From NCBI GenBank assembly GCA_963702835.1, contig OY969762.1, positions 1,488,001 to 1,552,000 on the forward strand: a stretch of 64,000 nucleotides of DNA, given 5' to 3'. Positions 54,000 to 62,099 of this stretch are shown one piece after another. Every line of letters begins with the position of its first letter. The stretch's first letter is position 1. The translations under genes were made by a program, and so were the position numbers. The notes beneath the pieces were generated by a model. It was given only the letters and a program-made list of their open reading frames with translations, made no database searches and was not told the origin of the DNA. Origin of the DNA: JAFGAV01 sp041479055 (lineage in GTDB: Bacteria > Acidobacteriota > Aminicenantia > Aminicenantales > JAFGAV01).

Positions 54000-54928
54000 G
54001 ATTTCAGCCTAGCCAGGATAGAATCGGCTACGGTGTAGGGATCGCTCTCCTTGCGATAGATCTTCTCTACATAGCCCTCCAGTTCTTGGAGGGGGAGGCC
54101 GCCGCTGACCAGGTCGAAGAGCTTGGCCTGGAGAATGTCCAGAAGGAGCCAGTGGATGAGGCGCTTCTTGCGGGCCTCGCGCAGCCCGCCGTCGCTTTTC
54201 CGGCGGAAGTCCTCCACGGCCCCGGCCAGCTCCTCGGTCCCCCGGCCTTCGGTGGCCACCGTCCTGACCACGGCCGGGATATCCTTATCCTTATGGCCCA
54301 TCTCCAGCATGGCCTTCAACTGTTTTTCCAGCTGATCCGCGCCGGGAGAATCGGCCTTGTTGAGGACAAAGATATCGGCGATCTCCATGATACCGGCCTT
54401 GAAGGCCTGGATGTCGTCGCCCTGGCCGGGCGTCAGCACGACCAGGACAACGTCGGCCAGCTTGACCACCTCGACCTCATCCTGGCCGACGCCTACCGTT
54501 TCGACCAGAACCACCTGCTTGCCGGCCGCTTCATAAACAGCGATGGCTTCGCCGGTGGCCTTGGCCAGGCCGCCCAAGTGACCGCGGGTGGCCATGCTGC
54601 GGATGAAAACGCCCGGGTCGAGGCTGTGCCGCATCATGCGAATACGGTCGCCCAGGATGGCGCCGCCGGTAAAAGGGCTGGAGGGGTCAACGGCCACTAC
54701 GCCCACCTGAAGAGACCGGCGACGATAATGCTCGATGAGCTGGTCGGCCAGAGTGCTCTTTCCCGAGCCGGGCGCGCCGGTGACGCCCAGGATGAGCGAT
54801 TTGCCCCCGGCCAGAAAAATCTTCCGCATCAAGCCCGGGGCTCGGGGGTCCCTGTTCTCCACCAGGGTGATGGCCCAGGCCACGGCCCGGGGCTTTCCGG
54901 CGGCGATGTCTTCAAACAGGGAGGTCAA
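53996..54928 (-). CDS. meaB: Methylmalonyl-CoA mutase-associated GTPase MeaB
   Basis: A 310-aa G3E-type GTPase. P-loop GVTGAPGSGKST at 49-60, VVAVDPSSPFTGGAILGDRIRM, VETVGVGQDEVEVVKLADV, NKADSPGADQLE. MeaB protects and reloads the B12 mutase. The frame is open to 55225, but the upstream part is an out-of-frame copy of the acyl-CoA dehydrogenase and looks non-coding. TTG at 54928 overlaps the dehydrogenase stop (TTGA) with GGAAGAG before it and gives the normal family length. Confidence 0.92.
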   Translation of the reverse strand: MTSLFEDIAAGKPRAVAWAITLVENRDPRAPGLMRKIFLAGGKSLILGVTGAPGSGKSTLADQLIEHYRRRSLQVGVVAVDPSSPFTGGAILGDRIRMMRHSLDPGVFIRSMATRGHLGGLAKATGEAIAVYEAAGKQVVLVETVGVGQDEVEVVKLADVVLVVLTPGQGDDIQAFKAGIMEIADIFVLNKADSPGADQLEKQLKAMLEMGHKDKDIPAVVRTVATEGRGTEELAGAVEDFRRKSDGGLREARKKRLIHWLLLDILQAKLFDLVSGGLPLQELEGYVEKIYRKESDPYTVADSILARLKS

Positions 54929-56070
54929 TACTCTTCCAGTACTTTCTGGGCAATGATCCAGCGCTGGATCTCGGAAGTGCCTTCGCCGATAGTGGCCAGT
55001 TTGGAATCGCGGTAGAACTTTTCCGCCGGATAATCTTTGGTAAAGCCGTAGCCGCCCAGGATCTGGACGGCCATGCTGGAAGCCTTCACCGCCAGCTCGC
55101 TGGCGAAAAGCTTGGCCATGGCCGATTCCTTGGGGATCTTCTTGCCCCGGTCTTGCAGGAAGGCGGCCCGGAAGGTCAGCAGCCGGGCAGCCTCCAGCTC
55201 GGTGAAGCCGTCGGCCAGCATCCACTGGATGGCCTGGAACTGGGAGATGGGCTGATTGAACTGGACCCGTTCCTTGGAGTACTTAAGGGCCGTGTCCAAA
55301 GCGCCGGCGGCGATACCCAGGGCAAAGGCGGCGATGCTCACCCGGCCGCCATCCAGGATGGCCATGGCCGCCCGGTAGCCGCTGCCGGGCTCGCCCAGCA
55401 TGTTCTCCGCGGGAACCTGGACGTCCTCGAAAATGAGTTCGGCCGTGTCGGCGGCGCGGATGCCCAGCTTGTCCTCTTTCTTGCCCGGCCGGAAGCCCGG
55501 CATCCCTTTCTCCAGGATGAAGGCCGAGATGCCGTGGCGGCCCTTGGACGGGTCGGTGAGGGCCATGGCCACCGTGATCTCAGCCAAAGAGCCGTTGGTG
55601 ATGAACAGCTTTGTGCCGTTGAGCACCCAGTGGTCGCCCTTCTTTTCCGCCCGGCTGCGCATGGCCGCCGCATCCGAGCCGGCGCCGGCTTCGGTCAGCC
55701 CCCAGGCGCCCAGTGTCTGCCCGGACATAAGCCGCTTGAGGTATTTCTGCTTCTGGGCCGGGGTGCCGAAAAGATAGATATGATTGCAGCACAGCGAGTT
55801 GTGGGCGGCCACCACCAGTCCCACCGAGGGGTCCACCTTGGACAGCTCCTCCAGAATAAGGACGTAGTCCACATAGGAATAGCCCGAGCCGCCGAATTCG
55901 GCCGGAAAAGTGATACCCAGCAGGCCCATCGCGCCCAGCTTGCGGGTGAGGCCTTCCGGCCAAAGACCCTTTTCGTCATGCTCCTTGATCAGGGGCCGGA
56001 CCTCTTTCTCGGCGAAAGTGCGGATCGATTGTTGCAGCATCTTCTGGTCTTCAGTAAGTAGAAAGTCCAT
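54925..56070 (-). CDS. Acyl-CoA dehydrogenase
   Basis: A 381-aa flavoprotein of normal length: LTEAGAGSDAAAMRSRAEK, FITNGSLAEI, DGGRVSIAAFALGIAAGAL, QILGGYGFTKDYPAEKFYRD, and catalytic Glu363 in GEGTSEIQR. It removes two hydrogens from short- or medium-chain acyl-CoA. In an operon with meaB and mce, it probably serves breakdown of branched or odd-chain acids to propionyl-CoA. AAGGAGG precedes the ATG. Confidence 0.94.
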   Translation of the reverse strand: MDFLLTEDQKMLQQSIRTFAEKEVRPLIKEHDEKGLWPEGLTRKLGAMGLLGITFPAEFGGSGYSYVDYVLILEELSKVDPSVGLVVAAHNSLCCNHIYLFGTPAQKQKYLKRLMSGQTLGAWGLTEAGAGSDAAAMRSRAEKKGDHWVLNGTKLFITNGSLAEITVAMALTDPSKGRHGISAFILEKGMPGFRPGKKEDKLGIRAADTAELIFEDVQVPAENMLGEPGSGYRAAMAILDGGRVSIAAFALGIAAGALDTALKYSKERVQFNQPISQFQAIQWMLADGFTELEAARLLTFRAAFLQDRGKKIPKESAMAKLFASELAVKASSMAVQILGGYGFTKDYPAEKFYRDSKLATIGEGTSEIQRWIIAQKVLEEY

Positions 56071-56248
56071 TATCCCTCCTTGTGCGATTTTTTTTGAAAG
56101 TCCATATCCGATCTTCCCGGTCTTTTTATCTTACCGGCTCCCTGCCGCGGAATCAAGCAGGCAGGCGGCTCTATGACGAATTGTGTGGCTACGCCTATTG
56201 TCGCGGATGGCCTGGAGGAAGGGCGCGGCGCCATGAGCGGTTTTTAAG

Positions 56249-56461
56249 CCCGGAATCTCCGGGTTTCTCGGCGGCTGCGCAACTCGCCCCCTGCGGGGGC
56301 TCAGACATGCTCGCCTGCCGGCAATAGTATGTCAGAAGCCTTCGAACCCGTCGACGATCGGCGCCGAGCCGATCGTCGGGGTTCCAAGGGGAGACGTCCC
56401 CTTGGTCGCAGGGCGCGGCTGGAGCCGCGCCCGAGAAAGGGAGGCAGGGAGCGCGGCTCCC
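56249..56461. repeat. Array of six perfect hairpins in ~215 bp; 56071-56599 has no supported gene
   Basis: Stems in order: CCCGGA/TCCGGG (56249), GCCCCC/GGGGGC (56286), CGACGATCGGC/GCCGATCGTCG (56352-56378, 11 bp), CCAAGGGGA/TCCCCTTGG (56384-56405), GGGCGCGGC/GCCGCGCCC (56411-56432), GGGAGC/GCTCCC (56447-56461). A weaker one follows (GGGGAAACC with GGTTCCCC). The plus strand is open here but gives only an Arg-rich low-complexity string, so I do not call a gene. It could be a structured RNA, a compound palindromic repeat, or a mobile-element end. Confidence 0.65.
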
Positions 56462-56599
56462 GTTGGAAGGGGAAACCGCGAAGCAGGTTCCCCCGCCAAA
56501 GAGATTTCGTGGCTAAATCGCTCATGGCGCCTCACTCCTCCTCCAGGCCATCCACTGCCTACCACGCACTTTTCGTCTATAGAGCCGCAAAGAGCCAGT

Positions 56600-56628
56600 T
56601 TGACAGGCAAGGCGTAGAAGGCTACATT
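56600..56628 (+). promoter_or_regulatory. Predicted promoter giving a leaderless mRNA
   Basis: Perfect TTGACA at 56600, 17-bp spacer, TACATT at 56623. Transcription would begin at about 56635, which is the ATG of the next gene, so the mRNA would have no or almost no leader. Confidence 0.5.
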
Positions 56629-56634
56629 GAAAGA

Positions 56635-56934
56635 ATGATGGCCGGTCTGTTCCGCCTCATCTGGTACGCCTTCCTGGCCTATATCATCTATGCCGTGATC
56701 CGCTTCTTCAGCCGATCCTCCGGCCGGAAGAGCAGCCCCCGGCAGACGCCCGGGACAAGCCGGGCGGCGGGGATGATGGTCAAGGACGAGGTGTGCCATA
56801 TCTACCTGCCCCGGGAGGACGCCCTCCGCGAGATCCAGGGCGGCCAGGAATATTTCTTCTGCTCCCAGGAATGCCGGAAAAAATTCCTGGAAAGCCGGAA
56901 GGAAAGCCCGCGGCCGGCCTCACCAGCCTCGTAA
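56635..56934 (+). CDS. Membrane-anchored YHS-like (PP0621-type) small protein
   Basis: A 99-aa protein. N-terminal helix FRLIWYAFLAYIIYAVIRFF, a Ser/Arg linker, then a treble-clef-like end: VCHIYLPREDAL, EYFFCSQECRKKFLE, with Cys spacing that suits a zinc or metal site. Two adjacent ATGs are possible. The frame is open much further upstream through the hairpin array, which I reject. Its end overlaps the convergent acylphosphatase gene by 15 bp. Confidence 0.75.
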   Translation: MMAGLFRLIWYAFLAYIIYAVIRFFSRSSGRKSSPRQTPGTSRAAGMMVKDEVCHIYLPREDALREIQGGQEYFFCSQECRKKFLESRKESPRPASPAS

Positions 56935-57207
56935 AACGACAAAACCTCTGAGCTCGCCCTGATAAGGGCCCCATTCGACTTCTATGTCTTCCACCCGGGC
57001 CTGGGGAGGCCCCTGGCGCAGCTTGGAAATAAGAGCTTGGAGGTCAGCCTCCTGGCCTTCGGCCAAGGCCTCCACCCGTCCGTCGTTCAAGTTCCTCACC
57101 CAGCCTGTCAACCCCAGCGAGGACGCCCAGCGCTGGGTGTGGTCGCGGAAAAAAACGCCCTGCACCAAGCCGGAGACGAAGAGGTGGGCTCTTTTCTTTT
57201 CGCTCAT
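56920..57207 (-). CDS. acyP: Acylphosphatase
   Basis: A 95-aa protein with the family signature GLVQGVFFRDHTQRWA (catalytic Arg21) and GWVRNLNDGRVEALAEG (Asn39). It hydrolyses carboxyl-phosphate bonds such as acetyl or carbamoyl phosphate. Length and motifs are standard. Confidence 0.95.
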   Translation of the reverse strand: MSEKKRAHLFVSGLVQGVFFRDHTQRWASSLGLTGWVRNLNDGRVEALAEGQEADLQALISKLRQGPPQARVEDIEVEWGPYQGELRGFVVLRGW

Positions 57208-57352
57208 TATATTAATTTTATCACAAGCCCGTTACTGTTGAGCCTTATAACAATTTTAACAGAATCTTAACATCTTCTTGACATTTCCATGACAAGTTTC
57301 TCCAAGCCCTTCCTTACATTATGACTAGAAAGGATGGCATTAGGAGAAAAAA

Positions 57353-58008
57353 ATGAAGACAAAAGCCTATTTCCTCATTCTGGTATTGGCCGTATTTTTC
57401 GGGCGGGCTGCAGCTTATGATTATGCTGCGGAAAACCTAAAACTGGACTTCAATTCTTGGTCATCAGCGGCGGCTGAACGGGAATCAGCGCCACGTCCGC
57501 CTCTGAATGCAGGGAGAATAGCTGGTGAAATTCTATCTGGGACCGTCTGCGGAATAGGTTTGGCCCTAGCCGGATGGGCTACATACAACCCAAATGCGGG
57601 ACCTATCGTCAACCGGTTTTTACCAGGCGGAGTTTATGGGGCTTCCATTGGCTTCATCATTGGAACTCCTCTCGGTATATGGATTGTAGGAAGTATCGGG
57701 AATGAAACCGGGTCGTTTTTCGCAGCATTGGGAGGGAGCTTTTTGGGCGCTCTGACTGTCATTCTGGCAACTCAGAGTACTTCAAATCAGAAGATTTTAG
57801 CCTAATCTATTTAGCCCTCCCTATAGTCGGTTCAACAATTGCCTTCAATATGACTCGGAGATACAAGTCAGGTCATTCCGCGGCGTCCCTTGTGAATTAT
57901 GATCAGGGACGGCTCTGCTTCAGCTTTCCGCGAATATATGTCAGGCCGTCTCTCTCTCGGCCGGGGGCCATGTGCCTGAGCCTGGACCTGGCAAGTGTCG
58001 GCCTATAA
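57353..58008 (+). CDS. Exported glycine-zipper membrane protein of unknown function (one frameshift)
   Basis: Reconstructed protein of about 218 aa. Signal peptide (~1-22), charged segment, then glycine-rich hydrophobic stretches (GLALAGWATYNP, GVYGASIGFIIGTPLGIWIVG, AALGGSFLGALTVIL). As given the frame ends at 57805. In another frame the sequence continues with clear coding character (IYLALPIVGSTIAFNMTRRY, SLVNYDQGRLCFSFPRIYVRP) to a stop at 58008. One extra A in the AAA run at 57784 joins them. The full form resembles small envelope proteins with a membrane core and a strand-rich tail. It has a GGCATTAGGAG leader before the ATG. Confidence 0.7.
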
Positions 58009-58089
58009 AAGCAATAGTTCTTTTTCTTAATTTGACAAGCCTGTCCGGCTCTGCTATCTAGACCAGAGGCAAGGCGGCTGACCGGATCG

Positions 58090-58893
58090 ATGATTAAAAC
58101 CCTTATCTCCGTGGCCGGGTTCGACCCTTCGGCGGGCGCCGGAGTGCTGCTCGACCTGCGGGTCTTCGCTCATCACGGCTTCCACGGCGCCGCGGTGCTG
58201 ACCGCCGTAACGGCGCAGAACACCCAGGCCGTGCGGGAGGTGCAGGCCCTGCCGTCCTCCCTCGTCCTGAAGCAGTTTGAAGTCCTGGCCGCCGACCTCC
58301 ACATCGCCGGGATCAAGGTCGGCATGCTGGGCGGCGGCAGCGGCATCCGGGCCCTGCGCCTGATCCTGGAACGGACCCGGAACATCCCCCGGGTCATGGA
58401 CCCGGTCTTCCGCTCCAGCTCGGGTTTCTGGCTGCTGGATAAAAAATCTATTCCGGATTATCTGGCTGCCGTAAAGGGAAAAGCCTCCCTCCTCTCCCCC
58501 AACATCCCCGAGGCGGAATTGATCCTGGGCTCGAAAATCCGCGACGTGGTGGAGATGAAATCAGCCGCCTGCCGCATCACCGAGCTCACCGGGATCCCCT
58601 GCTTGTTGAAGGGCGGTCACCGGCGGGACGAAGGATATAAGATCAGAGATGTTTTTTACGATGGCCGGCGCTGCGTCCTCTACAGCCATAAAAAAATCCG
58701 GAAAGATGTCCACGGCACAGGATGTTTTCTGTCTTCGACGGCCTTGGCTTATCTGGCCGAAGGATACCCGCTCGAGCAGGCCTGCCGCCGGGCCGTGGAG
58801 GAGACGGTCCGGGCCGTAGCCCGCAGCCGGACCGTGGGACGGGGCCGGCCGATTATTGTTGTTTCTTCGGTACGGCCAACGGCGCGGCGATGA
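58090..58893 (+). CDS. thiD: Hydroxymethylpyrimidine/phosphomethylpyrimidine kinase
   Basis: A 267-aa ribokinase-fold enzyme: ISVAGFDPSAGAGVLLDLRVF, TAVTAQNTQAV, GIKVGMLGG, MDPVFRSSSG, LSPNIPEAELI, and KDVHGTGCFLSSTALAYLAEG with the anion-hole GTGC. It phosphorylates HMP and HMP-P in thiamin synthesis. No other thi genes are nearby. Its last 41 bp overlap the convergent ABC substrate-binding gene. Confidence 0.9.
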   Translation: MIKTLISVAGFDPSAGAGVLLDLRVFAHHGFHGAAVLTAVTAQNTQAVREVQALPSSLVLKQFEVLAADLHIAGIKVGMLGGGSGIRALRLILERTRNIPRVMDPVFRSSSGFWLLDKKSIPDYLAAVKGKASLLSPNIPEAELILGSKIRDVVEMKSAACRITELTGIPCLLKGGHRRDEGYKIRDVFYDGRRCVLYSHKKIRKDVHGTGCFLSSTALAYLAEGYPLEQACRRAVEETVRAVARSRTVGRGRPIIVVSSVRPTARR

Positions 58894-59848
58894 CTTCGTC
58901 GGCCCGTTGGATGATTTCCGGAGAGAAACGAACTCCCTGCCGGGCGGCCGCGCCCTCGTTCAGGCTCAGCTTGATTTCGCTCATATTCTGAATAGGGATC
59001 CGGCCGGGGCTCACGCCTTCCCTGACCCGGATGGCGATCTCGCCCGTTTTGTAGCCCATCTTGGAGAAGTCCCAGCCCAGGGCGGCGCAGGCGCCCGACC
59101 GAGTCGAGCTGAGGAACCCGCCGAACAGGGGGATGCCGTTCTCCTCGGCGATACGACCCAGGACCTCGAAGGAAGCGTTGATGGCGTTATCCGAAATCTG
59201 GGCTATGGCTTCGATCCTTTTGCTCAGCAGGAACTGGGCCGCCATCGGGATTTCGTTGGGGTTGCCTATGGGAATGGCCACGATCTCAAAACCGAAGGCT
59301 CCGGAGTTCTGGCGGAGTAATTCCAGGTAATATTCCGAGTTTAGTTCGGCGGGCGTATAGAGAGTCCCCAGCCGCCGGGCCCGGGGCAGAGCCTCGCGTA
59401 TGAAGGACAGTGTCTCTTTCACCGGCGCCGTGGAGGCGACGCCCGTGACATGTCCGAGATGTTCCTCGGCCGAGCGGCCGGCGCCGACCAGGTAGGGGTT
59501 GGCCACCGAAGAGAAGACGATGGGAGTTTGCGGCGCGGCCATGAGGGCAGCCTGCAGGCAGGGAGTGGACAGGGCCACGATGAGGTCCGCCTTTTCCTGG
59601 ACGAAATCCCGGGCAATTCGATGGACCCGGGTGATATCGCCATCGGCGTTTCTCATCTTAAGCCGGATATTCACCCCATCCCGCAAGCCGTGGTCTTCCA
59701 GGGCCTGCAGAAAGCCCTGGCGGACTTCCTGCAGAGTGGGCGCGTTGTTGACTTGGAAAAGGCCGATGGTATAGACCGCATCCTTCTTCTCCGGACAGCC
59801 GGAAAAAAGCACAAGAGCGGGAAAAAGGACAACCAGAATTTTTTTCAA
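58853..59848 (-). CDS. ABC transporter substrate-binding lipoprotein (TrpX/DUF534 type)
   Basis: A 331-aa protein with a lipobox (LFSGC, Cys18). Pattern of the ABC_sub_bind family: TIGLFQVNNAPTLQEVRQGFLQALEDHG, RDFVQEKADLIVALSTPCLQAAL, PIVFSSVANPYLVGAG, GTLYTPAELNS, AIAQISDNAINASFEVL, ALGWDFSKMGYKTGEIA. Such proteins often bind aromatic amino acids. The permease and ATPase genes that usually follow are not here. It ends inside thiD on the other strand. Confidence 0.87.
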   Translation of the reverse strand: MKKILVVLFPALVLFSGCPEKKDAVYTIGLFQVNNAPTLQEVRQGFLQALEDHGLRDGVNIRLKMRNADGDITRVHRIARDFVQEKADLIVALSTPCLQAALMAAPQTPIVFSSVANPYLVGAGRSAEEHLGHVTGVASTAPVKETLSFIREALPRARRLGTLYTPAELNSEYYLELLRQNSGAFGFEIVAIPIGNPNEIPMAAQFLLSKRIEAIAQISDNAINASFEVLGRIAEENGIPLFGGFLSSTRSGACAALGWDFSKMGYKTGEIAIRVREGVSPGRIPIQNMSEIKLSLNEGAAARQGVRFSPEIIQRADEVIAAPLAVPKKQQ

Positions 59849-59899
59849 GGACGTCTCCGCCTGCCCTTATTGTATTGAAAATGGGGACACAATACCAAC

Positions 59900-60862
59900 T
59901 TACCTTTTTTCTCCAGGCTCAGGCGCACCATTCCCTCCGCTGACCACCAGGACCGTCTTCCTGCCCCGGAATAGCCGGCCGTGCTGCAGGAGCGCCGCCA
60001 GGGCCAAGGCGCCGGCCCCTTCCACCGGGCGGCCATGGGCCTGACGCAGCTCCCGCAGGGCACGCTTGAGAACCGGCTCGCTGACGGTCAAGACTCGGTC
60101 CAGGTACATCCGGCAGAGCGGAAAAGTCACTGAACCCTTCTCGATCCCGCCGGCCACCGCCTCGGCCACGGTCACCTTTTCTTCGATTCCCACTAAGCGC
60201 CCGGCTTCCAGAGAAGCGGCCATGAAAGCCGAGACCTCCGGCTCGACCCCGATGACCCTGGCCGCCAAGCCAAGGGATTTCAGGTAGCCGGCCATACCGG
60301 CGGCCAGCCCCCCGCCCCCCACCGGCACCAGAACATCCTCCGCCTCGGCCAGTTGTTCAGAGATCTCCTTGCCGACCGTGCCCTGGCCGAAAATGACCTC
60401 CAGATCATTGTAGGGAGAGACGTAAAACCGGCCGGAAGCGAGCCCCGCTCGACGGGCCGTCATCTCGACCTTGTCACAGGGTGCCTCCACCAGGCGGAGG
60501 TTCACTCCGGCCGACCGAAGTTTCTGCAGCTTGGCCCCGGAAACCGAGGCCGGCGCAAAAACTTCAAGCTCAAGGCCTTCCCTCCGGCAGGCCTGAGCCA
60601 TGGCCAGCCCGTGATTGCCGGTCGAAGCGGTGACCACTCCCCTGGCTTTTTCCACCGGGGTCAAGGTCCGCAACCTGTTCAGCGCCCCCCGGATTTTAAA
60701 AGAGCCCGTAAGCTGATCACTCTCCCATTTCAAATAGACCAGCGCGCCGGTCAGCCGGCTGAAGTGTTCCGAGCGTTCCAAGGCCGTACGCCTGATGTCC
60801 CCTCGGATGCGCCGGTAGGCACCGTCCACCTTGGCCTTAAAATCTTCTTGGGGAACAGGCAT
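59900..60862 (-). CDS. PLP-dependent threonine/serine dehydratase
   Basis: A 320-aa fold-type II enzyme: cofactor Lys56 in ESDQLTGSFKIRGALN, TASTGNHGLAMA, phosphate cradle VPVGGGGLAAGMAG, and the late Ser in LVVSGGNG. It lacks the ACT-like regulatory domain of long IlvA, so it fits the catabolic TdcB/serine racemase/hydroxyaspartate group. The frame is open to 61123, but only the ATG at 60862 gives the family start, with GGAG 5 bp before it. Confidence 0.88.
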   Translation of the reverse strand: MPVPQEDFKAKVDGAYRRIRGDIRRTALERSEHFSRLTGALVYLKWESDQLTGSFKIRGALNRLRTLTPVEKARGVVTASTGNHGLAMAQACRREGLELEVFAPASVSGAKLQKLRSAGVNLRLVEAPCDKVEMTARRAGLASGRFYVSPYNDLEVIFGQGTVGKEISEQLAEAEDVLVPVGGGGLAAGMAGYLKSLGLAARVIGVEPEVSAFMAASLEAGRLVGIEEKVTVAEAVAGGIEKGSVTFPLCRMYLDRVLTVSEPVLKRALRELRQAHGRPVEGAGALALAALLQHGRLFRGRKTVLVVSGGNGAPEPGEKR

Positions 60863-60912
60863 GAGGGCTCCAGCCTCGGGAAAAGCTAATCCGGGATTCC
60901 GGCATCCGGATT

Positions 60913-61923
60913 TCAAGAAGAATCGGGCAGGTTGTGGCTGATAATCGACAAGATGTAGCCGTCGTAGCCGATGACAAACTCGAACCTCCACTGCGTCAGG
61001 CGGCTGAGTTCTTTCCTCATCTCGGCGTCTTGGGGCTGGGAAGCGGCCACCACCAGCACATGATCTCCCTTTTTTTCGACCGGAACGACCTCGAATTTTT
61101 TCACCACCTCCGGCGGCAGACAAGAAAAGACCTCCGGGGGAATCGAAGCGGCGGAAAGATCGACCCAGCCGCAGCCCAATTGGGAGGCCAGGGCCAGACA
61201 GATGTCATTGGGCGTCAGGTATTTGAGGTCGACCAGGATTTGGCCCAGTCGTTTGTTCCGATATTCCTTCTGGATGCGGAGCGCATTCTCCAGCTGTTCC
61301 CGGGTGATGTATCCCGCCTCGATCAGGATTTCTCCCAGCTTGATGTTTCTGTCCTTCTGCTTTTTAAGGGATTCGTCGAGCTGGGTCTGGTTGATCATGG
61401 TTCTTTCCACCATGATCGCGCCGATCTTCTTGGTCCTCAGCTCCTCCTGCCGGTGGAGCGCTGTCTGGAGCTGATCGTGCGAAATTTTCGCTTGATCCAG
61501 GAGGTAGTGGCCCAGAAGCCTTTTCTGATCGACATTCTTGACAAAATGGGCATTGACGTAGATCCGCTCGCTCCGGTCTCCCGGATTCATGGGGATGACA
61601 AAGAAGCCCTTGTCTTGGCGGCTGTATTTCACGGCCGTGCCGGTGACCACCTCTCCGTCCTGGAATTCCACCACCAGCTTGAAGGCCAACGTGCTGGCGA
61701 AGGTGGATTGGTCGATGGTCTCCCGGTGGAGGTGCGAGCCGGCGCCGGCCCCCGGCTTGAGGAAGAGGATTTTCTTCACCTCATCCAGCCGGATGGTTCG
61801 ACTCAAGATCCAGCCTTCTTCGGTCTGGACTTCCAGGGGGAAAGTCGGTTTCTGAGCGTTAAAAAAAACCGCCCGGCCCACGACTTCCGGCCCCTCGGCG
61901 AACTGGACGGCCACCCGGCTCAT
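60913..61923 (-). CDS. MshEN-domain protein without an ATPase
   Basis: A 336-aa soluble protein. The first ~130 residues form a strand-rich domain repeated twice in outline (VQFAEGPEVVGRAVFFN; VVEFQDGEVVTGTAVKY), PilZ-like in style. Residues ~135-230 carry paired helical units (LLGHYLLDQAKISHDQLQTALH, KLGEILIEAGYITREQLENALR, RLGQILVDLKYLTPNDI). The end (~235-330) matches the GspE N-terminal/MshEN fold that in some proteins binds c-di-GMP. The GspE/PilB ATPase domain is absent, so it probably acts as a regulator or adaptor. Confidence 0.8.
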   Translation of the reverse strand: MSRVAVQFAEGPEVVGRAVFFNAQKPTFPLEVQTEEGWILSRTIRLDEVKKILFLKPGAGAGSHLHRETIDQSTFASTLAFKLVVEFQDGEVVTGTAVKYSRQDKGFFVIPMNPGDRSERIYVNAHFVKNVDQKRLLGHYLLDQAKISHDQLQTALHRQEELRTKKIGAIMVERTMINQTQLDESLKKQKDRNIKLGEILIEAGYITREQLENALRIQKEYRNKRLGQILVDLKYLTPNDICLALASQLGCGWVDLSAASIPPEVFSCLPPEVVKKFEVVPVEKKGDHVLVVAASQPQDAEMRKELSRLTQWRFEFVIGYDGYILSIISHNLPDSS

Positions 61924-61993
61924 GTTTCTCCTCTTTGTATTAAAAATAACTCAAGATGGGCTCCAGGTCAACTCGATTTTAGTGCGGGATAGA

Positions 61994-62035
61994 ATCTCCA
62001 AACGTGTGATACGTGGGGAGGGGTGGCACGGCGGA
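61994..62035. repeat. Dispersed repeat element, copy C (left end only)
   Basis: ATCTCC, then CGTGTGATACGTGGGGAGGG, then GTGGCACGGCGGA, matching the left end of copy B over about 40 bp with few changes. The right end is absent; the sequence then passes into the leader of the DUF72 gene. Confidence 0.65.
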
Positions 62036-62061
62036 ATTTGAGATGTCGTTGAACGGACTGG

Positions 62062-62090
62062 TTGGAATTGCCATCGGGATACTCTACAAT
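62062..62090 (+). promoter_or_regulatory. Predicted promoter for the DUF72 gene (very short leader)
   Basis: TTGGAA at 62062, 17-bp spacer, TACAAT at 62085, only 9 bp before the ATG at 62100. It implies a leader of a few bases at most. Confidence 0.45.
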
Positions 62091-62099
62091 ATCCAAAGG

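Noticed and set aside
54929..55225. Upstream extension of MeaB to a 409-aa protein
   Set aside because: It is an out-of-frame reading of the acyl-CoA dehydrogenase; TTG at 54928 with TTGA overlap gives the normal MeaB length.
56329..56634. Arg-rich upstream extension of the YHS-like protein through the hairpin array
   Set aside because: Low-complexity basic string produced by palindromic DNA; the conserved protein and a promoter both point to a start at 56635.
60934..61992. Plus-strand frame of 352 codons opposite the MshEN protein
   Set aside because: The minus strand shows repeated MshEN units; the antisense frame has no recognisable domain or start signal.
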